Shown here piece by piece: positions 53,107-64,000 of a stretch of DNA of 64,000 bases. The notes under the pieces were generated by a model. It saw only the letters and a program-made list of their open reading frames with translations. It ran no database searches and was not told the origin of the DNA. The stretch lies in NCBI GenBank assembly GCA_011947345.1, contig JAAVTG010000035.1, positions 1-64,000 on the forward strand, in the 5' to 3' direction. The position numbers were made by a program, and so were the translations under genes. This stretch comes from Phytophthora quininea. Taxonomy: Eukaryota; Oomycota; Peronosporomycetes; Peronosporales; Peronosporaceae. The number at the start of each line of letters is the position of its first letter. The stretch's first letter is position 1.

Positions 53107-55113
53107 ATGCCGAGCCTGTGTAAGAACAAGGTGGAGATGGAGACCAGCCCCATGGTGTGGTAAGTGATCCCACTGCTATCTTTGGATTGGATTGATTACC
53201 TAACGTGTATCCAATGCAGGCGAGAGGTGGCGATGCGGCTCACGTCGGATGGCTGCGGCTCCCGTTCCCGTGCCGGTGCTGGAGTACAAGCGCCGCCTCC
53301 CGCTGGCAACTTGGAGTGCGGCAGGCTGACTCTGGACCCAGGAAGGAGCCTCCAAAGCTGCTGACGACGCGCCAGAACCCCTCCGTTTTAACGTCGACGC
53401 GGGCGGCAAATGCAAGAAGTTCCGGGCCCAGGACCTGTCGTCGTCCAAGGCCTGGACGTCGGCCATCCGACTCGCCATCGACACGGCCAAGAGGCAGGCC
53501 ACATACGTCGCTCGCAACGCTCGGCTGGAGAAGCGCATGACGAAGGGCGAGAGCGGCGACCGCGCGACGACGAGCATCGAGCTCCCAAGATGCAGAGCGA
53601 CAGAGACGAGTAGCGTGGTGTCCGGCGGATCGAGTGACGGCGTTGGTGCGAGATCGAGCCCTCGTTCTGGTCCTACATGTCCTGAACGTGCTCCTGCTGC
53701 GGCCAAGCGCGAGATCAAGAACCTACGTGCTGCTGCGCCGAAGCGTCCCGTACGTGCTGCTACAACGGCCAACCAAGAGCTGACGAAGATGCCTGCACCT
53801 GCTGTCAAGTGTCGCGAACGTCCGACGGCCTCTACAAGTCGTGGAGATGGCGCTACGAATGCCCAACGAGAACTCCGCCACGTTCGTGCGGAGAAGGACA
53901 AGCTCGCCGCTGAGTTGGCACAGTCTCAGCGTTCTGTGGCCGATCTGAAAGCGCAAATGTGTGAACTGGAAGGCGTCGTGAAGACTCGAGCGGAGCAGCT
54001 GGAGCAGCTACAGATGTCGTCATGCAAGCTCGCTGGACAACTGGCAGCCACCCAAGCGACTTCGAGTGCCCTGGAGCTGGAACATTTGGCTTTGATGGTG
54101 TCCTTGGAATCGGCTCACGCAAAGACTGCCCAGCTAGAGGACCAAATTGGCGCCATGCAATTCGAACGCATTGAAGCGCAGGTACAGCTCGAGTCGCTCT
54201 CGCAAACGAACCTGGTTGCTGAGGAGCAGAGTGTGCGAGGTGAGGCTGACAAGCAGCAGCAGCAGACAGCGCAAGATCAGCCAGGCCAGCTGAAGACGGA
54301 AGGGACTGATGTGGAGCAGTCTCCGCAAGTGGTGAAGCAAGTGAGTGTGCGGACGGGTGTGGTGCTGCAGCAGGAAATGAGATCTCCAGAGGTGGAAGTG
54401 AGCCCATCGTGTAGTGAGAGCAAAGAGAAGGCCAGCTTACTGCAGAAGGCGTTGAAGGTCGTGCCGACCGAGATGTTGCCGGCCTACAGCGACGTGATTG
54501 ACACAGCGGTGGCGCACGAGGAGAATGAGCTCAACGACGATTCGACGCGGAGAGGTGCTGGAGAGAAGCAAGCCGTCACCAAGCTCGCTGCATATATTGG
54601 TGCTCAAGTGGCAACGAGGGTCCAGCCTGACTTAAAGGGACATCTCCGAGCGCGTATCACCGGAATCGGAGAAGTCCTCAAGGCTCAACGCAGTCGCACG
54701 CAGTGGTCGAAACGAGGAAAGATGGCGAATTCGTGGTTTGAGCTGCCGATGCACATGAGCAAGCGGCCGTCTTTGCTCGGATCAAGGGCCGTTGTGGTGC
54801 CACGGCGCGTGCATGGAGCAAAAGAGCCCAATAGTGAGCCAGCACCCAATGGCGCCACGCCTTCAGCAAAGGCGCGTGGCAAGGAGCTGACAGCTGAGGC
54901 CATGGATCTCTTCAAGGCCGACAAACAGATGGCCGTGAGTGATATGGCAATGAACGCTGTTCTGTTGTCGGCGCAATTTTGGCGTTGGAGACGGTCGGGC
55001 TCCCGGCGGCTGTGACTTTCGTGGTGGCGATGCTGCTCATCGCAGTGCTCGTCCAAGCGCATGCTTTTGCCGTTCGTTTGGACCTCGCAGGATGGAGGCG
55101 AGTTGCCATCTGA
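53107..55113 (+). CDS. PH-like/coiled-coil protein, unit 4
   Basis: Exon 1 is 53107-53159 and the intron 53160-53219. Three runs in the PH-like block are one base shorter than elsewhere (53261-53263, 53299-53301 and ACCCAGG at 53336-53342). The continuous frame therefore begins only at 53537 (MTKGESGDRATTS) and runs to 55015. The rest matches unit 3 with QQQQ in place of HQQQ. The alternative hydrophobic C terminus ends at 55113. Confidence 0.6.
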
Positions 55114-55300
55114 CGATCAAGCGTGCACTTGGAGAGGCTTTGAGCAAGGCTCCTCGGGTAGATTGAATACGTGGAGCTATTACCCAGAACCAGCAGTGGA
55201 TGTTGGTGCTTGGAGGCTGTTGATGTTATGGAGTATGTCGTGAAGTGAAAACTACGAACGGTCTTCGCTTGTCTTCAAAGTGGAAGCAGAATCGATTTCG

Positions 55301-55354
55301 TCAGCTCCGTCAGCTCCGTCAGCTCCGTCAGCTCCGTCAGCTCCGTCAGCTCCG
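55301..55354 (+). repeat. (TCAGCTCCG)6 minisatellite, unit 4
   Basis: Six exact 9-nt repeats at the position equivalent to unit 3. Confidence 0.9.
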
Positions 55355-55405
55355 TCAGTGATGCCGAGTGTTGGCGGTACGGCGTAGATTGGCTCGCAAT
55401 GTTAG

Positions 55406-58058
55406 TTGGAGTGGCCCAACACGTTCGAGGAGCAGTCGGGTTTCCCAGCCGACCAGTTGACTGAACGCCGCCATGATGTGGAAGTTTATCTCTCGATGTC
55501 CGACGATTTGGTCGAGTGGTGTTCTTGCCGTGGAATATCGGACTCTCACGATGGATTTCAACGAATTGTTTGCTTCGCTGCGTCTGCTGCATCTGGCGAT
55601 CCAAGTATCCCGAGGTCGGCTCTGAGCAAGACAACGTTCCATTCCGACCAGCCAAAGCCGACAGCGATGGAGGCCATGATGCTGTTGACCGTGGAAAAAG
55701 TCGCAGAATCCCCAACGCCGAGCTCATACACTGCAGAAACAAAGACAACGCACCAGTCTGTGTGGCTGTTGACGCTACTGAACGATTTGATGGCGATTCC
55801 TGGCGGATATCCAAGCTTTCATGCAGCTCCAATCAGTCGTGGAGAAATCGGCCAGCAAACGGACACACTGAACTCGTCGAAATGTTGCTGCTCAATGCAG
55901 CTCACACGAATATCCGCGACCAGAATGGACTGTTGTCTCTCGACTACGCATGCTTCGCAGTTTGCGGACAATTCTGACGGCGGTGACCGACAAACCGTTG
56001 AAGTCGTTCGTCTACTGTACTACTCAACTTGACGCGATGAACGGTCTGGAACTCATTTTTCCTCGGGATGCAGCACCTCGCTGGACAAGAGCAGGCAAGT
56101 GGAGTCAATGGTTACGTTCGTGTTTTCGAGCTCGGTACTCGCATCGACGAATAGAGCTACGGGGACTCATTGCTCCCAGTCGCTCGCCATCTTTCGTCGT
56201 GTGTGGTGATCCAAATCGTGTTGTTGGAGATCATCTCCTCCTCATTACGCATGCGGATCGTACCGAGCTAGTCGAACCAAGGACTCATATCTCCTTGATG
56301 AACGTGACAGCGTGACAGCGAGGGTTTGAACCCGGGAAATACGCACAAAGTTTGCGCTGTGGTGTATCTACCTGTGGTTGTGGAGCCGTACAGATTTGGC
56401 TGCGGCATGGCGGTCCCCATCAGAGCAGCTCCTCTGACTGTCCCTGAACTGGCGATGTGTGGAAGCGACCAATTTGTTTCTGGATGAAGCTCGTGTTCCT
56501 AGTGGCGATGGTTTATCGAATTGCATGAAATAAATGCAGTGACAAGTAGAAGAAATGGCCCAATGGAAGAAATGGCCCAATGGAAGCAATACGAACCAAA
56601 TACCGAGAGAAGATCGAACGTGGACAAGCCCAACACCCGCTGGGAGAATACACAAGAGTATCGGACGTCTCGTGGATGCTGGAGCTTTATTGAATATGTC
56701 TTCGCTACAAGGAATGGTTCTGTTACTGACTTCTTTCCTGGTGGGGAAAGAAGAGATTGTTCAAAGACTTAAGGTCGACTGGAACAAACATGGACGCGAT
56801 TATTGGAGATGGCTGAGTTTGGGCGGTATCGCCACGAGCGAGACGATCTCGACCGCATACAACAAGTATATTCCGATGGAGTCTCTCGTACAACTCGATT
56901 CGATCACAGGATCCCCGCCGTTACTAAACCTCTGTGTCCATGTCTGCATGAATGTGAATGGCTCACGTGTACACCGGACAAGTCAATGAGGTCGTTCGCC
57001 TACTCCTCGGATTGATGCCTGCGCTGCCGCATGAATAGACTGGGAACTCATCACTTCCTCTGGTCTTCCTCCTCGCCAACTTGCTGTGATGCCAGGGACT
57101 CATTGCTCCCTGGCTGTATCAGTAGGTGGGGGTGATCCGGTACGAGGAGGTCATTTTCTTCTCGTCGCCGGATCGCCGAGGGGATTGCGTGCAGTAGTTG
57201 GCTGGGACTCATTTCTCCCAGCCAGCGCAGTCGCGTTCAATCTCGTGGAATGGTGAGCTTCATTTCTCAGTGTTTTGCTCGATGCGAGCAGGCAAGAGGA
57301 ATCAACGTTTGTGTTTGTGTTTTCCATCTCGGTGGATTCATGTTCCTCGCACCGAAGAAAACGAGCTGCTGGGACCCATTACTCCTAGCCAGCTCGTCAT
57401 CTTTGGTCGGTCGTGTGTGGATCCCGAACGTGTATTGGAGATCATTTCCTCCGTCTCACGCGCTGCGGCTGAAACACACAGGGGACACATATCCCCTTGA
57501 TTGATGAACGTGACAGCGATACAACTACCAGCACCGTTTTGGTCGGACACACTGAAGTCGTCAAGACGTTGCTGCTCAACGGAGCTAACCCGACTATCCG
57601 CGACCAGAACGGACAGTTGTCTCCCGACTACATGGTTTGCATTTGTGGCAAACAAACCTGGCGGCAATGACGGACAAGCCCTTCGGAGTCGTTCGTCTAC
57701 TACTCGAATTTATGCCAGCACTATCGCCTGGGGAACTCATCTCTTCCTCGCGCTGGGTATGTGCAGGCAAGTGGAGCCAACGTTTGTGTTCACGTTATCA
57801 AGATCGGTACTTGCAACGACGAAACAGAGCTATTGGGACTCATTACTCCCGATCAGCTTGCTATTTTCTGTCGTCGTGTGCGGATCCCGAACGTGTTTTG
57901 GAGGCCATTTCCTCCTCATGACGCATGCGGATCCTACCGAGCGAGACGAACCAAGGACTCATATCTCCTTGATGAACGTTCCAGCGAGTGATGCCGTGCA
58001 TATTTGGCTGCTGTATGGTGACACCCGTCAGAGCCGACTGCCACAATGATCTCACCAA
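55406..58058 (+). pseudogene. ankyrin-type segment, unit 4
   Basis: Same content as unit 3 without the insertion. A direct GTGACAGC duplication at 56305-56320 is private to this unit. Confidence 0.5.
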
Positions 58059-58947
58059 AAAGCCGTATCAATCCACGTGAAGTAATCGAGCCTGCCACCA
58101 CCCCAAGACCACCGAGCTAAACCGGCACTTGTTGTCGCCACTGTCCAACCATGCTGGCTGCCGCAGCATTGCTGCGAAAGTCTGTCCGGTCGCTTTCATC
58201 GAGCTGGCCGAGAGTGTTACCAGTCGAGACGAAGCAACCACAGTGCGTGTAGTAGATTTGCAGCGATAAGTTCAATCATTTATGATGAGTTGATGTCAAC
58301 ACGAGCTCGACAGAGTTGCTACAGACTTCCTCGTCGATAACTTGATCATCAGCATTTGGTTGGGATGCACGTCGCGTCCGTGGAACAAGATTGGATTTGC
58401 AGCAGAAGTCGACGGTTTCTCCGCCTCTCAGACCCAAGGAAAAGAAGACGGAGTCCTGCCCGTCCTGCCACAGCAGCTCCATACACGCCAGTACTTGTGA
58501 ACTACGAGTAGCACACACTGACCTGGCCGTTGCGCTGCTAATGATGCTACGAGCACTGCCACGCTTCATGGCTCGTGGATAAACCAGACTAGAAGCTGTT
58601 GATTTGGCTGGTTACGCGTTTTATTAGCAGAGTTCAACAGCATGGATCGACGCTTGTCGCGGACAAGTTCGGCCGGTTGCGCGCGCAAGGAATGCGCTTT
58701 GTCTTGATCCCTCCACGCAGTCGGTTGCAGAAGTGCAACGCGTTATGTATGGTGCGTTCCCGGTGCGTTCCCGGTGCCAGGCTTCTCGTTATCGTCCAGA
58801 GCATAGCGACCACGTCTGCGACGAACGTAGCGGCCTGCAAATCTGCTGGGACGCCTCCACGTCCGTGTGTCATCAGTGGTGATTGCGCTGATCAGTCACC
58901 ACGATGTCGGTCAGTCGATCGCAGGAGAGTCTCTGATTCTGATAATG

Positions 58948-59017
58948 TTTGAAGTTTCGCGCCTTCTGAAGTTTCGCGCCGTTTGAAGTTTCGCGCCCAT
59001 ACTTCTTTTCGCGCCCA
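58948..59017 (+). promoter_or_regulatory. TTTCGCGCC cluster, unit 5 (3+1 sites)
   Basis: Same arrangement as units 3 and 4; about 90 nt upstream of ATG 59109. A GA-rich microsatellite lies between cluster and ATG. Confidence 0.5.
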
Positions 59018-59108
59018 ACGCAGCGGAGCGAGAAGAGCACCACGCGATCAAGAGGAGAGGAGAGAAAGCAAGAGAGAGAAGGTAAGAGAGAGAGAGAGAG
59101 AGAACAGG

Positions 59109-61119
59109 ATGCCGAGCCTGTGTAAGAACAAGGTGGAGATGGAGACCAGCCCCATGGTGTGGTAAGTGATCCCACTGCTATCTTTGGATTGGATTGATTA
59201 CCTAACGTGTATCCAATGCAGGCGAGAGGTGGCGATGCGGCTCACGTCGGATGGCTGCGGCTCCCCGTTCCCCGTGCCGGTGCTGGAGTACAAGCGCCGC
59301 CTCCCCGCTGGCAACTTGGAGTGCGGCAGGCTGACTCTGGACCCAAGGAAGGAGCCTCCAAAGCTGCTGACGACGCGCCAGAACCCCTCCGTTTTAACGT
59401 CGACGCGGGCGGCAAATGCAAGAAGTTCCGGGCCCAGGACCTGTCGTCGTCCAAGGCCTGGACGTCGGCCATCCGACTCGCCATCGACACGGCCAAGAGG
59501 CAGGCCACATACGTCGCTCGCAACGCTCGGCTGGAGAAGCGCATGACGAAGGGCGAGAGCGGCGACCGCGCGACGACGAGCATCGAGCTCCCAAGATGCA
59601 GAGCGACAGAGACGAGTAGCGTGGTGTCCGGCGGATCGAGTGACGGCGTTGGTGCGAGATCGAGCCCTCGTTCTGGTCCTACATGTCCTGAACGTGCTCC
59701 TGCTGCGGCCAAGCGCGAGATCAAGAACCTACGTGCTGCTGCGCCGAAGCGTCCCGTACGTGCTGCTACAACGGCCAACCAAGAGCTGACGAAGATGCCT
59801 GCACCTGCTGTCAAGTGTCGCGAACGTCCGACGGCCTCTACAAGTCGTGGAGATGGCGCTACGAATGCCCAACGAGAACTCCGCCACGTTCGTGCGGAGA
59901 AGGACAAGCTCGCCGCTGAGTTGGCACAGTCTCAGCGTTCTGTGGCCGATCTGAAAGCGCAAATGTGTGAACTGGAAGGCGTCGTGAAGACTCGAGCGGA
60001 GCAGCTGGAGCAGCTACAGATGTCGTCATGCAAGCTCGCTGGACAACTGGCAGCCGCCCAAGCGACTTCGAGTGCCCTGGAGCTGGAACATTTGGCTTTG
60101 ATGGTGTCCTTGGAATCGGCTCACGCAAAGACTGCCCAGCTAGAGGACCAAATTGGCGCCATGCAATTCGAACGCATTGAAGCGCAGGTACAGCTCGAGT
60201 CGCTCTCGCAAACGAACCTGGTTGCTGAGGAGCAGAGTGTGCGAGGTGAGGCTGACAAGCAGCAGCAGCAGACAGCGCAAGATCAGCCAGGCCAGCTGAA
60301 GACGGAAGGGACTGATGTGGAGCAGTCTCCGCAAGTGGTGAAGCAAGTGAGTGTGCGGACGGGTGTGGTGCTGCAGCAGGAAATGAGATCTCCAGAGGTG
60401 GAAGTGAGCCCATCGTGTAGTGAGAGCAAAGAGAAGGCCAGCTTACTGCAGAAGGCGTTGAAGGTCGTGCCGACGGAGATGTTGCCGGCCTACAGCGACG
60501 TGATTGACACAGCGGTGGCGCACGAGGAGAATGAGCTCAACGACGATTCGACGCGGAGAGGTGCTGGAGAGAAGCAAGCCGTCACCAAGCTCGCTGCATA
60601 TATTGGTGCTCAAGTGGCAACGAGGGTCCAGCCTGACTTAAAGGGACATCTCCGAGCGCGTATCACCGGAATCGGAGAAGTCCTCAAGGCTCAACGCAGT
60701 CGCACGCAGTGGTCGAAACGAGGAAAGATGGCGAATTCGTGGTTTGAGCTGCCGATGCACATGAGCAAGCGGCCGTCTTTGCTCGGATCAAGGGCCGTTG
60801 TGGTGCCACGGCGCGTGCATGGAGCAAAAGAGCCCAATAGTGAGCCAGCACCCAATGGCGCCACGCCTTCAGCAAAGGCGCGTGGCAAGGAGCTGACAGC
60901 TGAGGCCATGGATCTCTTCAAGGCCGACAAACAGATGGCCGTGAGTGATATGGCAATGAACGCTGTTCTGTTGTCGGCGCAATTTTGGCGTTGGAGACGG
61001 TCGGGCTCCCGGCGGCTGTGACTTTCGTGGTGGCGATGCTGCTCATCGCAGTGCTCGTCCAAGCGCATGCTTTTGCCGTTCGTTTGGACCTCGCAGGATG
61101 GAGGCGAGTTGCCATCTGA
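59109..61119 (+). CDS. PH-like/coiled-coil protein, unit 5
   Basis: Exon 1 is 59109-59161 and the intron 59162-59221. A C run at 59270-59273 is one base longer than in the other units, which joins the upstream VGWLRLPVP frame directly to the main frame and gives an open stretch from 59207 to 61021. It is otherwise nearly identical to unit 4, with one Thr-to-Ala change in the coiled coil (LAAAQATSS). The alternative hydrophobic C terminus ends at TGA 61117-61119. Confidence 0.65.
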
Positions 61120-61306
61120 CGATCAAGCGTGCACTTGGAGAGGCTTTGAGCAAGGCTCCTCGGGTAGATTGAATACGTGGAGCTATTACCCAGAACCAGC
61201 AGTGGATGTTGGTGCTTGGAGGCTGTTGATGTTATGGAGTATGTCGTGAAGTGAAAACTACGAACGGTCTTCGCTTGTCTTCAAAGTGGAAGCAGAATCG
61301 ATTTCG

Positions 61307-61360
61307 TCAGCTCCGTCAGCTCCGTCAGCTCCGTCAGCTCCGTCAGCTCCGTCAGCTCCG
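61307..61360 (+). repeat. (TCAGCTCCG)6 minisatellite, unit 5
   Basis: Six exact 9-nt repeats at the position equivalent to unit 3. Confidence 0.9.
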
Positions 61361-61411
61361 TCAGTGATGCCGAGTGTTGGCGGTACGGCGTAGATTGGCT
61401 CGCAATGTTAG

Positions 61412-64000
61412 TTGGAGTGGCCCAACACGTTCGAGGAGCAGTCGGGTTTCCCAGCCGACCAGTTGACTGAACGCCGCCATGATGTGGAAGTTTATCTCTC
61501 GATGTCCGACGATTTGGTCGAGTGGTGTTCTTGCCGTGGAATATCGGACTCTCACGATGGATTTCAACGAATTGTTTGCTTCGCTGCGTCTGCTGCATCT
61601 GGCGATCCAAGTATCCCGAGGTCGGCTCTGAGCAAGACAACGTTCCATTCCGACCAGCCAAAGCCGACAGCGATGGAGGCCATGATGCTGTTGACCGTGG
61701 AAAAAGTCGCAGAATCCCCAACGCCGAGCTCATACACTGCAGAAACAAAGACAACGCACCAGTCTGTGTGGCTGTTGACGCTACTGAACGATTTGATGGC
61801 GATTCCTGGCGGATATCCAAGCTTTCATGCAGCTCCAATCAGTCGTGGAGAAATCGGCCAGCAAACGGACACACTGAACTCGTCGAAATGTTGCTGCTCA
61901 ATGCAGCTCACACGAATATCCGCGACCAGAATGGACTGTTGTCTCTCGACTACGCATGCTTCGCAGTTTGCGGACAATTCTGACGGCGGTGACCGACAAA
62001 CCGTTGAAGTCGTTCGTCTACTGTACTACTCAACTTGACGCGATGAACGGTCTGGAACTCATTTTTCCTCGGGATGCAGCACCTCGCTGGACAAGAGCAG
62101 GCAAGTGGAGTCAATGGTTACGTTCGTGTTTTCGAGCTCGGTACTCGCATCGACGAATAGAGCTACGGGGACTCATTGCTCCCAGTCGCTCGCCATCTTT
62201 CGTCGTGTGTGGTGATCCAAATCGTGTTGTTGGAGATCATCTCCTCCTCATTACGCATGCGGATCGTACCGAGCTAGTCGAACCAAGGACTCATATCTCC
62301 TTGATGAACGTGACAGCGAGGGTTTGAACCCGGGAAATACGCACAAAGTTTGCGCTGTGGTGTATCTACCTGTGGTTGTGGAGCCGTACAGATTTGGCTG
62401 CGGCATGGCGGTCCCCATCAGAGCAGCTCCTCTGACTGTCCCTGAACTGGCGATGTGTGGAAGCGACCAATTTGTTTCTGGATGAAGCTCGTGTTCCTAG
62501 TGGCGATGGTTTATCGAATTGCATGAAATAAATGCAGTGACAAGTAGAAGAAATGGCCCAATGGAAGAAATGGCCCAATGGAAGCAATACGAACCAAATA
62601 CCGAGAGAAGATCGAACGTGGACAAGCCCAACACCCGCTGGGAGAATACACAAGAGTATCGGACGTCTCGTGGATGCTGGAGCTGTATTGAATATGTCTT
62701 CGCTACAAGGAATGGTTCTGTTACTGACTTCTTTCCTGGTGGGGAAAGAAGAGATTGTTCAAAGACTTAAGGTCGACTGGAACAAACATGGACGCGATTA
62801 TTGGAGATGGCTGAGTTTGGGCGGTATCGCCACGAGCGAGACGATCTCGACCGCATACAACAAGTATATTCCGATGGAGTCTCTCGTACAACTCGATTCG
62901 ATCACAGGATCCCCGCCGTTACTAAACCTCTGTGTCCATGTCTGCATGAATGTGAATGGCTCACGTGTACACCGGACAAGTCAATGAGGTCGTTCGCCTA
63001 CTCCTCGGATTGATGCCTGCGCTGCCGCATGAATAGACTGGGAACTCATCACTTCCTCTGGTCTTCCTCCTCGCCAACTTGCTGTGATGCCAGGGACTCA
63101 TTGCTCCCTGGCTGTATCAGTAGGTGGGGGTGATCCGGTACGAGGAGGTCATTTTCTTCTCGTCGCCGGATCGCCGAGGGATTGCGTGCAGTAGTTGGCT
63201 GGGACTCATTTCTCCCAGCCAGCGCAGTCGCGTTAAATCTCGTGGAATGGTGAGCTTCATTTCTCAGTGTTTTGCTCGATGCGAGCAGGCAAGAGGAATC
63301 AACGTTTGTGTTTGTGTTTTCCGTCTCGGTGGATTCATGTTCCTCGCACCGAAGAAAACGAGCTGCTGGGACCCATTACTCCTAGCCAGCTCGTCATCTT
63401 TGGTCGGTCGTGTGGATCCCGAACGTGTATTGGAGATCATTTCCTCCGTCTCACGCGCTGCGGCTGAAACACACAGGGGACACATATCCCCTTGATTGAT
63501 GAACGTGACAGCGATACAACTACCAGCACCGTTTTGGTCGGACACACTGAAGTCGTCAAGACGTTGCTGCTCAACGGAGCTAACCCGAATATCCGCGACC
63601 AGAACGGACAGTTGTCTCCCGACTACATGGTTTGCATTTGTGGCAAACCCTGGCGGCAATGACGGACAAGCCCTTCGGAGTCGTTCGTCTACTACTCGAA
63701 TTTATGCCAGCACTATCGCCTGGGAACTCATCTCTTCCTCGCGCTGGGTATGTGCAGGCAAGTGGAGCCAACGTTTGTGTTCACGTTATCAAGATCGGTA
63801 CTTGCAACGACGAAACAGAGCTATTGGGACTCATTACTCCCGATCAGCTTGCTATTTTCTGTCGTCGTGTGCGGATCCCGAACGTGTTTTGGAGGCCATT
63901 TCCTCCTCATGACGCATGCGGATCCTACCGAGCGAGACGAACCAAGGACTCATATCTCCTTGATGAACGTTCCAGCGAGTGATGCCGTGCATATTTGGCT
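61412..64000 (+). pseudogene. ankyrin-type segment, unit 5 (cut by window end)
   Basis: Same content as unit 4 as far as the window reaches. Small run-length differences (TGTGTGGATCC shortened to TGTGGATCC near 63410; CCTGGGAAC for CCTGGGGAAC near 63720) change frames locally. Confidence 0.5.

Larger units (their letters stand above)
52363..58349 (+). repeat. tandem cassette array, unit 4 (about 5.99 kb)
   Basis: It is like unit 3 without the 374-nt insertion. Several G/C runs in the first coding exon are one base shorter than in other units, for example CCC at 53261-53263 and 53299-53301. Confidence 0.85.
58350..64000 (+). repeat. tandem cassette array, unit 5 (cut by the window end)
   Basis: It is closest to unit 4. 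The window ends inside its ankyrin-type segment, so the array continues to the right by at least the remaining few hundred bases. Confidence 0.85.

Overview
The window looks like nuclear DNA of a plant-pathogenic oomycete, most likely Phytophthora or a close relative. Supporting signs are an elicitin-like secreted protein, a cluster of NPP1/NLP-family genes, WRKY19-type C/H zinc-finger genes, gene spacing of a few hundred bases, GT-AG introns of about 60 nt, and matches to the oomycete core promoter (CATTYYNCAWTTT).

Layout, 0-24.6 kb (mostly single-copy genes): a WRKY19-like zinc-finger gene; a tandem pair of HIG1-domain genes; a CDC50/LEM3 flippase subunit; a FUSC/ALMT-like membrane protein with C-terminal EF hands (minus); a long-chain acyl-CoA synthetase (minus); an elicitin-like gene (minus); an NLP pseudogene (minus); a second acyl-CoA synthetase (plus); an Old Yellow Enzyme; three more NLP loci (one nearly intact, two broken); a gene with two cyclic-nucleotide-binding domains and a zinc knuckle; and a 729-residue membrane LRR protein.

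24.7-29.6 kb holds a divergent, inverted copy (here called unit 0) of a two-gene cassette: a PH-like/coiled-coil gene followed by an ankyrin-type gene. 29.7-33.5 kb holds a WRKY19-like pseudogene, a small hypothetical gene and a tandem pair of monoacylglycerol-lipase-like hydrolases. 33.5-35.6 kb shows no gene I can support. From 35,642 to the window end lie five head-to-tail copies of the cassette (units 1-5; periods about 5.17, 5.18, 6.37 and 5.99 kb; the fifth is cut by the window edge). Each unit carries a cluster of TTTCGCGCC sites upstream of exon 1, the PH-like/coiled-coil gene, and a degenerate ankyrin segment studded with small palindromes that share an 8-nt loop.

A technical theme runs through the window. 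Conserved genes are broken by single-base frame changes that almost always look like one base missing from a short homopolymer, usually G or C. This pattern fits uncorrected long-read consensus error better than independent pseudogenisation. Several genes are therefore annotated as CDS across a frame break, with the break described.

Functionally the single-copy half combines lipid handling (two acyl-CoA synthetases, two hydrolases, a flippase subunit), mitochondrial HIG1 proteins and secreted host-interaction proteins. The repeated half is a recent, still exchanging amplification of one cassette of unknown function.
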